In this document: positions 1 through 8,358 of the stretch, piece by piece
Layout: each line of letters opens with the position of its first letter
Numbering within the stretch: position 1 is the first letter of the stretch
NCBI GenBank assembly: GCA_023144635.1
Contig: JAGLFH010000019.1
Location: forward strand, 1 to 64,000
DNA from: Candidatus Auribacterota bacterium
GTDB lineage: Bacteria > Auribacterota > JAFGBW01 > JAFGJP01
DNA: 64,000 nt
Reading direction: 5' to 3'
Translations under genes and position numbers: made by a program
Notes under the pieces: generated by a model
What the model was told of the DNA's origin: nothing
The model's input: the letters and a program-made list of their open reading frames with translations, nothing else
The model's database searches: none

Positions 1-653
1 TTTCTTGGATCATCTTCAGGAATTCCTGCTTCAACTTTTCCTACAAGATCTGCTCCTACATCAGCAGCTTTTGTAAATATTCCTCCGCCTACTCTTGCAA
101 AAAGAGCCATTGCACTAGCTCCCATTCCTGAAGATAATAGAATAGTGGCTATTTCACGGAGTCTTTCAACTGTTTCGACTCTTTCTGAACCCATAAAATA
201 CAAAAGACAAAACCATATTATCAAGTGAATAAGACCAAGGGCTACAACTGTCATACCCATTACAATTCCGGCTCCAAATGCTACTCTAAGGCCTTCGTTT
301 AACCCTTCACGAGCTGCCCATGCAGTACGCGCACTTGAACGTGTTGCTATCTTCATTCCTATAAAGCCTGCTAATGCAGAAAATCCTCCACCTGAAACAA
401 ATGCAAATGGAACAAACCATGTATTTATACCCATAACAGCCATGACTGAAAGTATGATAAAAAAGACTATAAAAAATATAGCTACAGCTTTATATTGTCG
501 GCGTAAATATGAATCAGATCCTTTTCTTATAGCATCAGCAATTTTTATCATTTTTTCATTGCCTTCACTTTTTTTAAGAACTACATGAGCATTCCAGCCA
601 GCAAAGGCAATTGCTCCAACAACTCCAATAACAGCCAAAATAAGAGATAACAT
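1..653 (-). CDS. hppA: Membrane-bound ion-translocating pyrophosphatase (N-terminal part, runs off left edge)
   Basis: This enzyme hydrolyses pyrophosphate in the inner membrane and couples it to H+ or Na+ pumping. I translated the minus strand from the ATG at 651-653, which has an AGGAAGG ribosome site just upstream. The frame stays open to base 1, giving about 217 residues. It begins with a hydrophobic helix, shows further membrane segments, and reaches the family signature GGGIFTKAADVGADLVGK followed by EAGIPEDDPR, which contains the substrate-binding Lys/Asp cluster. The gene starts 15 bases after the stop of the PLP fold-type IV gene, so the two are probably cotranscribed. The ion-selectivity residues lie outside the window, so H+ versus Na+ cannot be decided. 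Confidence 0.93.
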   Translation of the reverse strand, partial: MLSLILAVIGVVGAIAFAGWNAHVVLKKSEGNEKMIKIADAIRKGSDSYLRRQYKAVAIFFIVFFIILSVMAVMGINTWFVPFAFVSGGGFSALAGFIGMKIATRSSARTAWAAREGLNEGLRVAFGAGIVMGMTVVALGLIHLIIWFCLLYFMGSERVETVERLREIATILLSSGMGASAMALFARVGGGIFTKAADVGADLVGKVEAGIPEDDPR

Positions 654-668
654 ATTTCCTTCCTTTCG

Positions 669-1532
669 TTACTGATTTCTATACCAATTAAAAAACTTTT
701 CCTGTATTTGCTTTGTAATAACTCCTGGTCGTCCTGTTCCTATTTTCTTTCCATCACAAGAGATCACAGGAAGAACACCTGCTTCAGTTGATGTTATAAA
801 ACATTCATCTGAATCATAAATATTATTAAGTAAAATAAAACCCTCATAAGTATCTATATTAAGTTCTCTAGCAACCTCATTAAGAATATGCTCCCTTGTA
901 ACTCCCGGAAATACTCCACAAGAATGATCCGGTGTTATAAGTGTATTTTCTTTAATAATGAATATATTGCTTCCGGAACACTGCGTTACGTAGCCTTCTA
1001 TATTTACCATTAAAGCATCGAAACAACCTGCATCTACTGCCTCAGAATAACAAACTCTTTTACTCATCATGTTAAGAGTACGTATATCATGGTAAAATGA
1101 CGAAGAAGAAATATCTCTCCACGAAGAAGTCTTTAAAGAAACTCCCATGTAATATAATTTCTCTGAAAAACGTTTTAAAGGCAAAGTCATTATTAAAAGA
1201 GACGGATACGAACGAATTTTTTCATAAAAGTATCCACTACTTTCACCTTTTGTTGCAATTAATCTTACCATGGCGTCATTAATTGAATTAAGATCAAGGA
1301 GAGTTTCAATACTTTTTTCAAGAATCTTTTCATTTACATTAAGAGTAATACCTAATGTCTCGGCCCCTTTAAAAAAACTAGAAAAATGACTTTCAGGCAT
1401 AAGTAATTTTCTATTTCTTACCTGAATCGATTCAAATATCCCTTCACCATACAAAAAAGCCTGTTCAAATGCAGATATATGCAGTTCGCTTGAACGCAAC
1501 AGTTCCCCATTATAATAGAATGTTAGTTCCAT
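669..1532 (-). CDS. PLP fold-type IV (branched-chain/D-amino-acid aminotransferase-like) protein lacking catalytic residues
   Basis: The 287-residue protein has the length and motif order of class IV aminotransferases and aminodeoxychorismate lyase: an N-terminal FLYGEGIFESI segment, a central DIRTLNMMSKRV segment, VTQCSGSNIFI, PGVTREHIL and a C-terminal FITSTEAGVLPV. In active members the central segment reads DIK-S/T-LN, with the Schiff-base lysine; here it is Arg (codon CGT). The glutamate that pairs with the pyridine nitrogen (VTEG-S-SN) is Gln here, and the usual phosphate-binding Arg of the H-x-DRL segment is replaced (SHFSSFF). It is therefore probably not a normal transaminase. The gene is the first of a likely two-gene unit with hppA. 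The family assignment is firm; the function is unknown. Confidence 0.8.
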   Translation of the reverse strand: MELTFYYNGELLRSSELHISAFEQAFLYGEGIFESIQVRNRKLLMPESHFSSFFKGAETLGITLNVNEKILEKSIETLLDLNSINDAMVRLIATKGESSGYFYEKIRSYPSLLIMTLPLKRFSEKLYYMGVSLKTSSWRDISSSSFYHDIRTLNMMSKRVCYSEAVDAGCFDALMVNIEGYVTQCSGSNIFIIKENTLITPDHSCGVFPGVTREHILNEVARELNIDTYEGFILLNNIYDSDECFITSTEAGVLPVISCDGKKIGTGRPGVITKQIQEKFFNWYRNQ

Positions 1533-1683
1533 AAAATATCAGCTCAGCATATTATGCATAAAAAAATAACAATTACTTACTAAATATTTGGAAACTCTAA
1601 CAGTAAAAATTTCTTTTTTCAAGTTAAATCATGGTAAAATAGTAGATAAAAAAATATATTGTCTAAAAGGAAATAATAATATA

Positions 1684-1716
1684 ATGAATTTCTTAAACAA
1701 TTGGGATAAAAAATGA
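1684..1716 (+). CDS. Possible 10-codon leader peptide coupled to the FAD oxidase gene
   Basis: An ATG at 1684 preceded by AAGGA about ten bases upstream opens a 10-residue frame (MNFLNNWDKK). Its TGA overlaps the ATG of the next gene (ATGA at 1713-1716). The large gene has only a weak ribosome site of its own, so translational coupling is plausible. Such short frames arise often by chance in AT-rich DNA, so this is tentative. Confidence 0.25.
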   Translation: MNFLNNWDKK

Positions 1717-3167
1717 TAATAAAAAAAGATAAAGAAATAATAAAATCTTATTTTGAGGATAATTCCGGAATTTTAAATGGGGATGCAGATGAGGTCTATA
1801 TTCCTGAAAACATGAAAGAATGCACCCGCATAATTACTGAATTATACAAAAAAAACATACCTATTACATTTTCCGGAAGCGGAACCGGTATGACAGGCGG
1901 ACGTATACCTTTTAAAGGAGCTGTGTTATCAAGTGAACGCCTAAATAAAATCACATTAGAACAAAATAAAGAAAAAGTTCTATTAAAAGTAGAGGCGGGT
2001 GCAACATTAGAAGACATTAAGTCAGCGTGTAGTAAAAGCGGGGTTTTTTTCCCTGTAAATCCCACAGAAGAAACAGCTACAATAGGTGCTTCTACTTCCA
2101 ACAACTCATCAGGATCCTGGACTTATAAGTATGGTTCCTTTAGGAATAATATTCTTGAGATAGATTTTGTAACCCGCAATGGAGTAACGCTTAAGATAAC
2201 AAAAAATTCACACAGGTTTAGTGGTGATTCTATTTTTTTAAAAGAGCTCTCTGATAAACCTTTAGTCAGACCTATGTACACAATGCCGATGGTAAAGAAC
2301 GCTGCCGGTTACTATTCAAAAAAGGACATGTCTTTACTTGATTTGATTATTGGAAGCGAAGGAACACTTGGTTTTATATCATCCATAACTTTGAAAGTTC
2401 TGCCAATGCCTAAAAAGGTGATAGAATGCATCGTTTTTTTCGCATTTGAAAAGGATGCAATTCAATTTGTAAATAAAACAAGAGCTTTAAGAAATACGCA
2501 AAACACTCTAGATCCTAGAGCGTTGGAATTTTTTAATGTCAATGCTCTCAAGTTTTTAAGCGAACATCATTCTTCAATTCCAGATAATGCAAAAGCTGGT
2601 GTTGTATTTGAGCACGAGTTAAATGATCTTTCAAAGGAAGATGAGATACTGGAAAGCCTGCTAAAACTTGCTGAAGATTGCCATGCCTTTTTGGATAATA
2701 TATGGATGGCTGATACGCCAAAACGCCTGGAAGAATTAAGGCTTTTCCGGCACAGCCTGCCAAGCATTGTGAACGAAAAATTTAAAAGGAAAGAATTCTA
2801 TAAATTATCGACTGATTCGGCAGTTCCAGATGAATGTTTAAGTGATATTTTAGATTATTATAATTATGAAATAAAAAAATCCGGCCTGACTTCCATTATA
2901 TTCGGCCATATTGGGAACAACCATTTTCATGTGAATCTGCTTGCTAAAAAAAATGAACAGGAAAAAGCAAAAGACCTTTATAAAAAGTTTATGGAAAAAG
3001 CCGTATCTTTGGGCGGTACGATCTCAGCAGAACATGGTATAGGCAAATTAAAGAAAAAATATCTGCCTATACTTTACGGACAAAAGGGCTTAAATGAGAT
3101 GAAAAGAGTCAAACTATATTTTGATCCCAAAAACCTGTTTAATAGTGGTAATTTGCTGGACTTATAA
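1713..3167 (+). CDS. FAD-linked oxidase of the GlcD / D-lactate dehydrogenase family
   Basis: This 484-residue flavoprotein should oxidise a 2-hydroxy acid such as D-lactate, glycolate or D-2-hydroxyglutarate. The N-terminal PCMH-type FAD domain (about residues 20-210) carries SGSGTGMTGGRIPFKG and PTEETATIGASTSNNSSG. The C-terminal FAD-oxidase domain has the metal/substrate histidine segment GHIGNNHFHVN and the closing AEHGIGKLKKKYL, as in GlcD and D-LDH. No C-terminal iron-sulfur cysteines are present, so electrons would go to a separate partner that is not encoded here. The gene stands alone on the plus strand, divergent from the aminotransferase-like gene. Substrate cannot be read from the sequence. 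Confidence 0.88.
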   Translation: MIIKKDKEIIKSYFEDNSGILNGDADEVYIPENMKECTRIITELYKKNIPITFSGSGTGMTGGRIPFKGAVLSSERLNKITLEQNKEKVLLKVEAGATLEDIKSACSKSGVFFPVNPTEETATIGASTSNNSSGSWTYKYGSFRNNILEIDFVTRNGVTLKITKNSHRFSGDSIFLKELSDKPLVRPMYTMPMVKNAAGYYSKKDMSLLDLIIGSEGTLGFISSITLKVLPMPKKVIECIVFFAFEKDAIQFVNKTRALRNTQNTLDPRALEFFNVNALKFLSEHHSSIPDNAKAGVVFEHELNDLSKEDEILESLLKLAEDCHAFLDNIWMADTPKRLEELRLFRHSLPSIVNEKFKRKEFYKLSTDSAVPDECLSDILDYYNYEIKKSGLTSIIFGHIGNNHFHVNLLAKKNEQEKAKDLYKKFMEKAVSLGGTISAEHGIGKLKKKYLPILYGQKGLNEMKRVKLYFDPKNLFNSGNLLDL

Positions 3168-3201
3168 AAAATCACATTCCGCATACATGTTCACCGTATA
3201 C

Positions 3202-3696
3202 CTATATACATTCTTTACTCTCTGCAATATAGCTTGTTTCAAGCTTTAGCAATTCTTTTTTTATGTTAAGACCACCAGTATACCCTCCTAAAGAACCATC
3301 GTTTTTGATGACTCTGTGGCATGGAATAAGGAGAGGAAAAGAATTTTTTTTACAAACATTTCCTACAAATCTTGCTGAATTTACGTTACCTGACATCTTG
3401 GCAAGTTCTTTATATGAAACAGTCTTACCAAATGGGATCTTTCGCATTTCTTTTAAGACTTTTTGCTCTTTTTTAGTGTAACCACCAAGATCAAGTGAAA
3501 CCTTTAAAAATTCATCTTTCCCTTTTGATAAATACTTTAACACCATCCTCATCAAAAGTTTATGTTCTCTTACCTCTTTAATCGGTCCATTTTTTTTTAA
3601 TGACCGAGATATAGATATCCTTTTAAGAATCCCATTCTCAGAAAAGATTTCAATTTTTAAACCTTTTTTTATTAATATTGATTTCTCTTTTATCAT
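3202..3696 (-). CDS. ogt: Methylated-DNA--protein-cysteine methyltransferase
   Basis: This DNA repair protein moves an alkyl group from O6-alkylguanine onto its own cysteine. The 164-residue sequence has the C-terminal helix-turn-helix region (GKTVSYKELAKMSGN) and the active-site LIPCHRVIKNDGSLGGYTGG, which contains the PCHR motif. The N-terminal part is short and diverged. It begins four bases after the stop of the IspH-UbiA gene and is probably translated from the same transcript. Confidence 0.93.
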   Translation of the reverse strand: MIKEKSILIKKGLKIEIFSENGILKRISISRSLKKNGPIKEVREHKLLMRMVLKYLSKGKDEFLKVSLDLGGYTKKEQKVLKEMRKIPFGKTVSYKELAKMSGNVNSARFVGNVCKKNSFPLLIPCHRVIKNDGSLGGYTGGLNIKKELLKLETSYIAESKECI

Positions 3697-3700
3697 CTTT

Positions 3701-5431
3701 TTAAAGAATTAAAAACAAAGGTATATAAAGTGCCGAATCAATAATTATTTCAACATTTACATTTTTCAGCATTGTTTCCCAGGCTGCCATCCTTTTAAGA
3801 ACAATAAGATAAATAAAGGCCAGTGCAAGCACAAGAGAGCTCTGAATGCTCCAAACCTCCATTATAATACCAAAAACAAGAACAAGACCATAAGCAGCCC
3901 AAAGCCCCCATACAACAGCATTGAGTGTCCTTTTTTTAAGAACGGTTATCATTGTCTCATTCCCCAAAATACTATCACTTTCAGCATCTTTAAGATCAAT
4001 TATAAATGTCCTAAAAAAAACAATAAGAAAAACAACAGCAAAAGCCATTATTGAGCTAAGTTCAAAAGCTTTCCCGCTATAAATGAAAGGTAACGCTGTT
4101 ACGACCATGCTCCAGCCAAAAGCGGTAAAAACCTCCTTGGATCCTGGTATATCCTGTAACTTTCTAAAAACAAGTCCCTGCCATTTTTTAGGCAGTATAT
4201 CTAATCCATAAATAAAACCAAATAAAGTAAGCGGAACCATAATAATAAATATTGTTATTCCCTGAAACAAAGAAAGGCTTATAGCTGTAAACGAAGCAAG
4301 CGTTCCTCCCCAAAATAAAAGCCTCTTATTTTCTTCACGGAATAGTTTTTTTTCAGGTTCTGTAATATTAGTTCTTTGAAGTTCAATATAGTTATTAAGA
4401 CAATGCATGCTCCAAATATAGAAAAAAACTATTAATGCTCCTGAGGGAAATACTTTTAAATTTGTTGCCTTCAAAACACCCAGATATAAAGCAACAGCTC
4501 CTAAAGAAAGAAATATATTTGTGTAACTTAAAAAATTACTTGCCCTAAGAAGCCAGCGCCCCAATATACTTTTTCTTTTACCGCTGATATCTCTTAATAT
4601 CTTAATCACTTTTTTTATAAGCCAATTCGGAGTCGAAGCACCTGCTGTAACACCAACTTTTTGTATTTCCTTAAAATCTAATTTTAACAGTTCTTCAGCA
4701 TTTTCAATGTGAAATACTTTTTTTCCTTTAGTTCGTATCAACTCAGCAAGCCGTGTTGTATTAGCACTGTTCTTTCCTCCAACAACAACCATAACATCGA
4801 CTTTTTCGGCTATCTTCAATGTTTCATTCTGCCTGGATGTAGTTGAGTCACAAATAGTATCAAAAACCTGAAAATCTCCCTCAACATTCTGCTTTAAATA
4901 ATTCACGACATCCTGATATGCCTTTCTATTTTGCGTTGTCTGAGCCACAATACAGACATTTTTATTTAGTTTAAGCTCTTTCGCTTCATCAAGTGATGTA
5001 ATGACCGCAGCATCATCAGCAGCAAATCCCACAAGCCCGTTCACTTCCGCATGCCCCCTATCACCTACTATGATCATCTGATAATCTTTCTGATACCACT
5101 TTTTTACAACAGATTGAACCTTGCATACATCTACACATGTTGCATCAACTACAGAATGACCGGAAGATTTTATAAAGTTTCTTTCTTTTGGTGTTATCCC
5201 ATGAGCACGTATAATAACAGTGCCTATTTCAATTTTAGTAAGTTCTTCAAGGCTTTTGATAACACGCACATTCTCTTTTTCCAAAAGATCTATTACTTGC
5301 GGATTATGGATTAAAGGACCATATGTATAGATATTTCCTTTGGGCTTTCTCCTGATAAGCTGCAATGTCTTATCCATTGCAGTCCTAACGCCCTTACAAA
5401 AGCCGGCTGTATTGGCTAAAATTATTTGCAT
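3701..5431 (-). CDS. ispH: Fusion of 4-hydroxy-3-methylbut-2-enyl diphosphate reductase (IspH) to a UbiA-type prenyltransferase-like membrane domain
   Basis: Residues 1 to about 285 form a complete IspH, the last enzyme of the MEP pathway. It keeps the three cluster cysteines (AGFCKGV, DATCVDVCK, DTICDSTTSRQ), the substrate histidines (LIHN, IIRAHGI, GDRGHAEV) and GASTPNWLI. From about residue 290 the protein becomes a polytopic membrane domain of about 285 residues resembling UbiA prenyltransferases. The second aspartate motif is intact (DLKDAESD), but the first, normally NDxxDxxxD, reads NNYIELQRTN, so all three acidic positions are altered. The fusion would place IPP/DMAPP synthesis at the membrane. 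No frameshift is needed to join the halves. IspH activity is likely; prenyl transfer is uncertain. Confidence 0.9.
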   Translation of the reverse strand: MQIILANTAGFCKGVRTAMDKTLQLIRRKPKGNIYTYGPLIHNPQVIDLLEKENVRVIKSLEELTKIEIGTVIIRAHGITPKERNFIKSSGHSVVDATCVDVCKVQSVVKKWYQKDYQMIIVGDRGHAEVNGLVGFAADDAAVITSLDEAKELKLNKNVCIVAQTTQNRKAYQDVVNYLKQNVEGDFQVFDTICDSTTSRQNETLKIAEKVDVMVVVGGKNSANTTRLAELIRTKGKKVFHIENAEELLKLDFKEIQKVGVTAGASTPNWLIKKVIKILRDISGKRKSILGRWLLRASNFLSYTNIFLSLGAVALYLGVLKATNLKVFPSGALIVFFYIWSMHCLNNYIELQRTNITEPEKKLFREENKRLLFWGGTLASFTAISLSLFQGITIFIIMVPLTLFGFIYGLDILPKKWQGLVFRKLQDIPGSKEVFTAFGWSMVVTALPFIYSGKAFELSSIMAFAVVFLIVFFRTFIIDLKDAESDSILGNETMITVLKKRTLNAVVWGLWAAYGLVLVFGIIMEVWSIQSSLVLALAFIYLIVLKRMAAWETMLKNVNVEIIIDSALYIPLFLIL

Positions 5432-5501
5432 AGCATCTCCTTAAAGAAAGTATTTTAACTGGATAGATGATTTAAAGAAAGGGAAAATCAATTAATTAAA
5501 A

Positions 5502-5900
5502 TCATGCTCCCCAAGCTGAATAATACTCGTCATTTTCCCATTGAATAGGATTGTTTACTATATATTCTCTAATTTGATTTAAATCGGATTCATCACTAAT
5601 AACATGTTCATAGAAATTTCGCTGCCAGATACGAGCAGCAGGAGTTTTGTTTAAAATATTAATTTGTTTGGTTGATACCGTTTTAAATGCACCTATTAAA
5701 CGTCCTAATTGTTTTCGTTTAACATTTGTAGGGGCGCTTCGCGAAGCGCCCCTACTACATTTATCTTTGCGTACACAAATCGTAACGTAATACATCCCAA
5801 CTTGTGCATAATTGTAATTTATTAATCTTATTGTTCTTCTATTACCTGGCATTAGCTTTTTGTTTTCTTCCCCCTTTGTGTCTTTGTGACTCTGTGGCAA
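5502..5900 (-). pseudogene. Decayed REP-associated tyrosine transposase (RAYT/IS200-like)
   Basis: The frame encodes recognisable RAYT ends: GMYYVTICVRKDKC near the N-terminus, and IWQRNFYEHVI with IREYIVNNPIQWEND (the tyrosine helix) at the C-terminus. The middle block that should hold the His-hydrophobic-His metal motif is missing; in its place lies a 28-bp GC-rich palindrome (5728-5755). The first 16 codons come from a dispersed CAC-AAG type repeat (5873-5897), so the original start was probably the ATG at 5850-5852. It sits directly behind the ABC permease gene. An inactive remnant is the best reading. Confidence 0.75.
5728..5755. repeat. Perfect 28-bp GC-rich palindrome inside the RAYT remnant
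   Basis: Two 14-base arms, GTAGGGGCGCTTCG and its exact complement, abut without a loop. Its high G+C stands out in AT-rich surroundings. REP-like hairpins are the known substrates of RAYT transposases, so this is probably a REP-type element or its remnant. Confidence 0.8.
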
Positions 5901-5906
5901 ATATAT

Positions 5907-7580
5907 TTAAAAGTCCATATCATCAATATTTTTAATACCAGCTTTTAAAGATAAATAAGATGTAATAAAACTCGCACTTACTATGACAAGAATAGCTGTA
6001 ATAAAAAGAGCCCATAAAACAGGAGTTGAAAGCTTTGTAATAACAAGCACGTGTCCGATATAGCCCTCTATGCCAACAACAGCAACAATATACATTATGC
6101 TTAAGACAAGCACCAGAGTTCCTCCAAAACCACTTACTATTTCAGAAGGAGACTCTGCTTTAAAATCAGGATATAGCGCTCCTAACCCTACTGAAATGGC
6201 CGAAAGAGTAAGTGAAACAAGAAGCGCTGTCAGAATAGATAAAAAATATATCCACAATGAAGATCTTATAATAAAGTTTGAAAGTATGGTAAGAGGCACG
6301 ATCATTATTATAGATAAAATAGCTGTATAAAAATATTTTATATATATAATATCTCTTCGTCTTCCCGGAATCATTCCTAATATCCATATCCTCTGCCCTT
6401 CTATGCTGATAAGAGGAAAAATAAAACGGGTATTAAGAGTAGCCAACGTAAGACAAACTGCACCAAGATTAAAAAAAGTTATGAGGTTTTTCCAAAAAGG
6501 ATCATCAAGGTCATATTTCATATTCTTCAAATTAATAACATATAAAAAGATCAAACCAAAAAACACCAAGAATTGAGACCACTGCATAGGATCACGTACA
6601 AAACTGGTAAAATCTTTTGTTATTATGGCAACATATTTCCTCGGAAATAAACGGTCCATTATTTTTCTTATAATCTGAAATAACTTAATATTCCTATAAT
6701 ACTTCTTCTGGCCATGAGATCTTTCTTCTGTATATAGCTTTGGATACACCTTTGATGCAAAATAATAAATATTAACTGTCATAAAAAGAGCATTACTTAG
6801 AGATAGAAGAAAAAAGCTGAAAAAACCTTTGTAATCTCTTTCTAAGGACATAAGTTGTTGTCCGGCCATCCAGGATGAGGGAAGAAATTTGTTGAGTGTT
6901 ATATCTGTATGTTTTAAAAGAGTGTTAATAATAAAGATTATATTTGTACTTTCATAGTAGGTTCCGCGTGGTATTGTTTGAAAAATAGTATAGATCATTA
7001 CCATAAAAAAGAAAGTAAGGAAATATTTTGCATATTTTTTGGGTACTATTTTAAGAAAGGCAAAAAGAACAGCCACCCCAAGGCACGATGTTATTACAAG
7101 AAAAGGAAAAAGGCTTATTGCTGTTAAAAAATAATAATAAATGTCTGCCTTTTTCACTATTCCAAATGAAATAACAACAGGAATAGAAAGAAATAAAAAA
7201 GCCCATGAGCTCATAAATATTACTTTAATAAATTTATAGAGCCAAAGTTCCGAAATTTTAAGAGGCAGATAAAAAAGAAATTCCGTTTCTCTGATCCTAA
7301 AAAATGTAGAATAACCAATTATCAAAGAACTTACTATTAACATAATAAATAGAATAAAAAAATACACATAAAAAAGCCTGTCAAGGATTATACCGCCCAC
7401 AGGAGTTATAGAATTCACAAAATTAAAAAATTTATATAAAAGAAAAAACCCTCCAAAGAGATAACCAAATATAAAAAAAGATATCACAAGCTGTTTTAAA
7501 AGCGGGTCATTCTTAAAATCGATCACTTTTCTGATAGCCTGAATAAATCTATACTTAAAAAGAGTGAGGGTCTTGTTCAT
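5907..7580 (-). CDS. ABC-2 type exporter, large membrane subunit
   Basis: The 557-residue protein is highly hydrophobic with about a dozen predicted membrane helices in two halves separated by a basic cytoplasmic stretch (about residues 290-330, with RSHGQKKYYRNIK). Its start overlaps the stop of the ATP-binding gene by four bases (ATGA), the usual arrangement for an exporter pair. Substrate cannot be deduced. No periplasmic binding protein accompanies it, consistent with export rather than import. Confidence 0.75.
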   Translation of the reverse strand: MNKTLTLFKYRFIQAIRKVIDFKNDPLLKQLVISFFIFGYLFGGFFLLYKFFNFVNSITPVGGIILDRLFYVYFFILFIMLIVSSLIIGYSTFFRIRETEFLFYLPLKISELWLYKFIKVIFMSSWAFLFLSIPVVISFGIVKKADIYYYFLTAISLFPFLVITSCLGVAVLFAFLKIVPKKYAKYFLTFFFMVMIYTIFQTIPRGTYYESTNIIFIINTLLKHTDITLNKFLPSSWMAGQQLMSLERDYKGFFSFFLLSLSNALFMTVNIYYFASKVYPKLYTEERSHGQKKYYRNIKLFQIIRKIMDRLFPRKYVAIITKDFTSFVRDPMQWSQFLVFFGLIFLYVINLKNMKYDLDDPFWKNLITFFNLGAVCLTLATLNTRFIFPLISIEGQRIWILGMIPGRRRDIIYIKYFYTAILSIIMIVPLTILSNFIIRSSLWIYFLSILTALLVSLTLSAISVGLGALYPDFKAESPSEIVSGFGGTLVLVLSIMYIVAVVGIEGYIGHVLVITKLSTPVLWALFITAILVIVSASFITSYLSLKAGIKNIDDMDF

Positions 7581-8299
7581 TTATTTTCCGTGATTTCAAG
7601 AAAAAGATCCTCAAGGGATCCCTTTTTCTCAACAAGAGATGCTATCTCTTGTAATGTTCCGCAAGCAATAAGTTTTCCTTCATTTATTATACCTATCCTG
7701 TCAGCAAGCTCTTGAGCAACACCAAGCTGATGCGTTGATAAAAATATTGTTATTCCTTTTTTTGAATTTTCTTTTAAAACCGTTTTAACAAGCTTTGCAG
7801 TCTTTGGGTCTAATCCCACCATAGGTTCGTCTATGACAATAACATCAGGATCATGGAAAAAGGAAAGTGCAATAACGATTCTTTGCTTGATCCCGTGTGA
7901 AAGGTTTTCAATAAGAATGTCCTTATATTCAGTCAAATCAAATAGTTCAAGAAGTTCTTCCATCTTAGTTTTTGCTAAATCAACATCCATTTCATAAATG
8001 TCCTTGAAAAACATAAACATCTCAATAGGAGTAAGCTTTTCATATAGATAAGGAAAATCAGGAATATAACTAACTATTTTTTTTACTTTTTCAGATTGTT
8101 TATAAAGCGACATACCGGATATAAATATTTCTCCGCTTGTCGGTCTCAAAAGTCCTGTAATCATTTTTATAGTGGTTGTCTTTCCTGCAGCATTAGGCCC
8201 CAAAAAAGTAAAAAGCTCTCCCTTTTTTATTTCAAGGTTCAAGCCTTCAACTGCAATTTTGTCTCCAAATGTTTTTCTTACATTTTTTAAACTGATCAT
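7577..8299 (-). CDS. ABC transporter ATP-binding protein
   Basis: This 240-residue ATPase powers the adjacent membrane subunit. It shows Walker A GPNAAGKTT, signature ENLSHGIKQR, Walker B VIVIDEPMVGLDP and the switch histidine in STHQ. The signature reads LSHG rather than LSGG, a substitution seen in some ABC-2 ATPases. The order on the minus strand is unknown membrane-anchored gene (8359-9210), ATPase, permease. Confidence 0.92.
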   Translation of the reverse strand: MISLKNVRKTFGDKIAVEGLNLEIKKGELFTFLGPNAAGKTTTIKMITGLLRPTSGEIFISGMSLYKQSEKVKKIVSYIPDFPYLYEKLTPIEMFMFFKDIYEMDVDLAKTKMEELLELFDLTEYKDILIENLSHGIKQRIVIALSFFHDPDVIVIDEPMVGLDPKTAKLVKTVLKENSKKGITIFLSTHQLGVAQELADRIGIINEGKLIACGTLQEIASLVEKKGSLEDLFLEITENK

Positions 8300-8358
8300 A
8301 TTATAACCTTTCTAAAGAGTCTTTTATCTTTTTCACAAAACATATTACATGTTTCATA

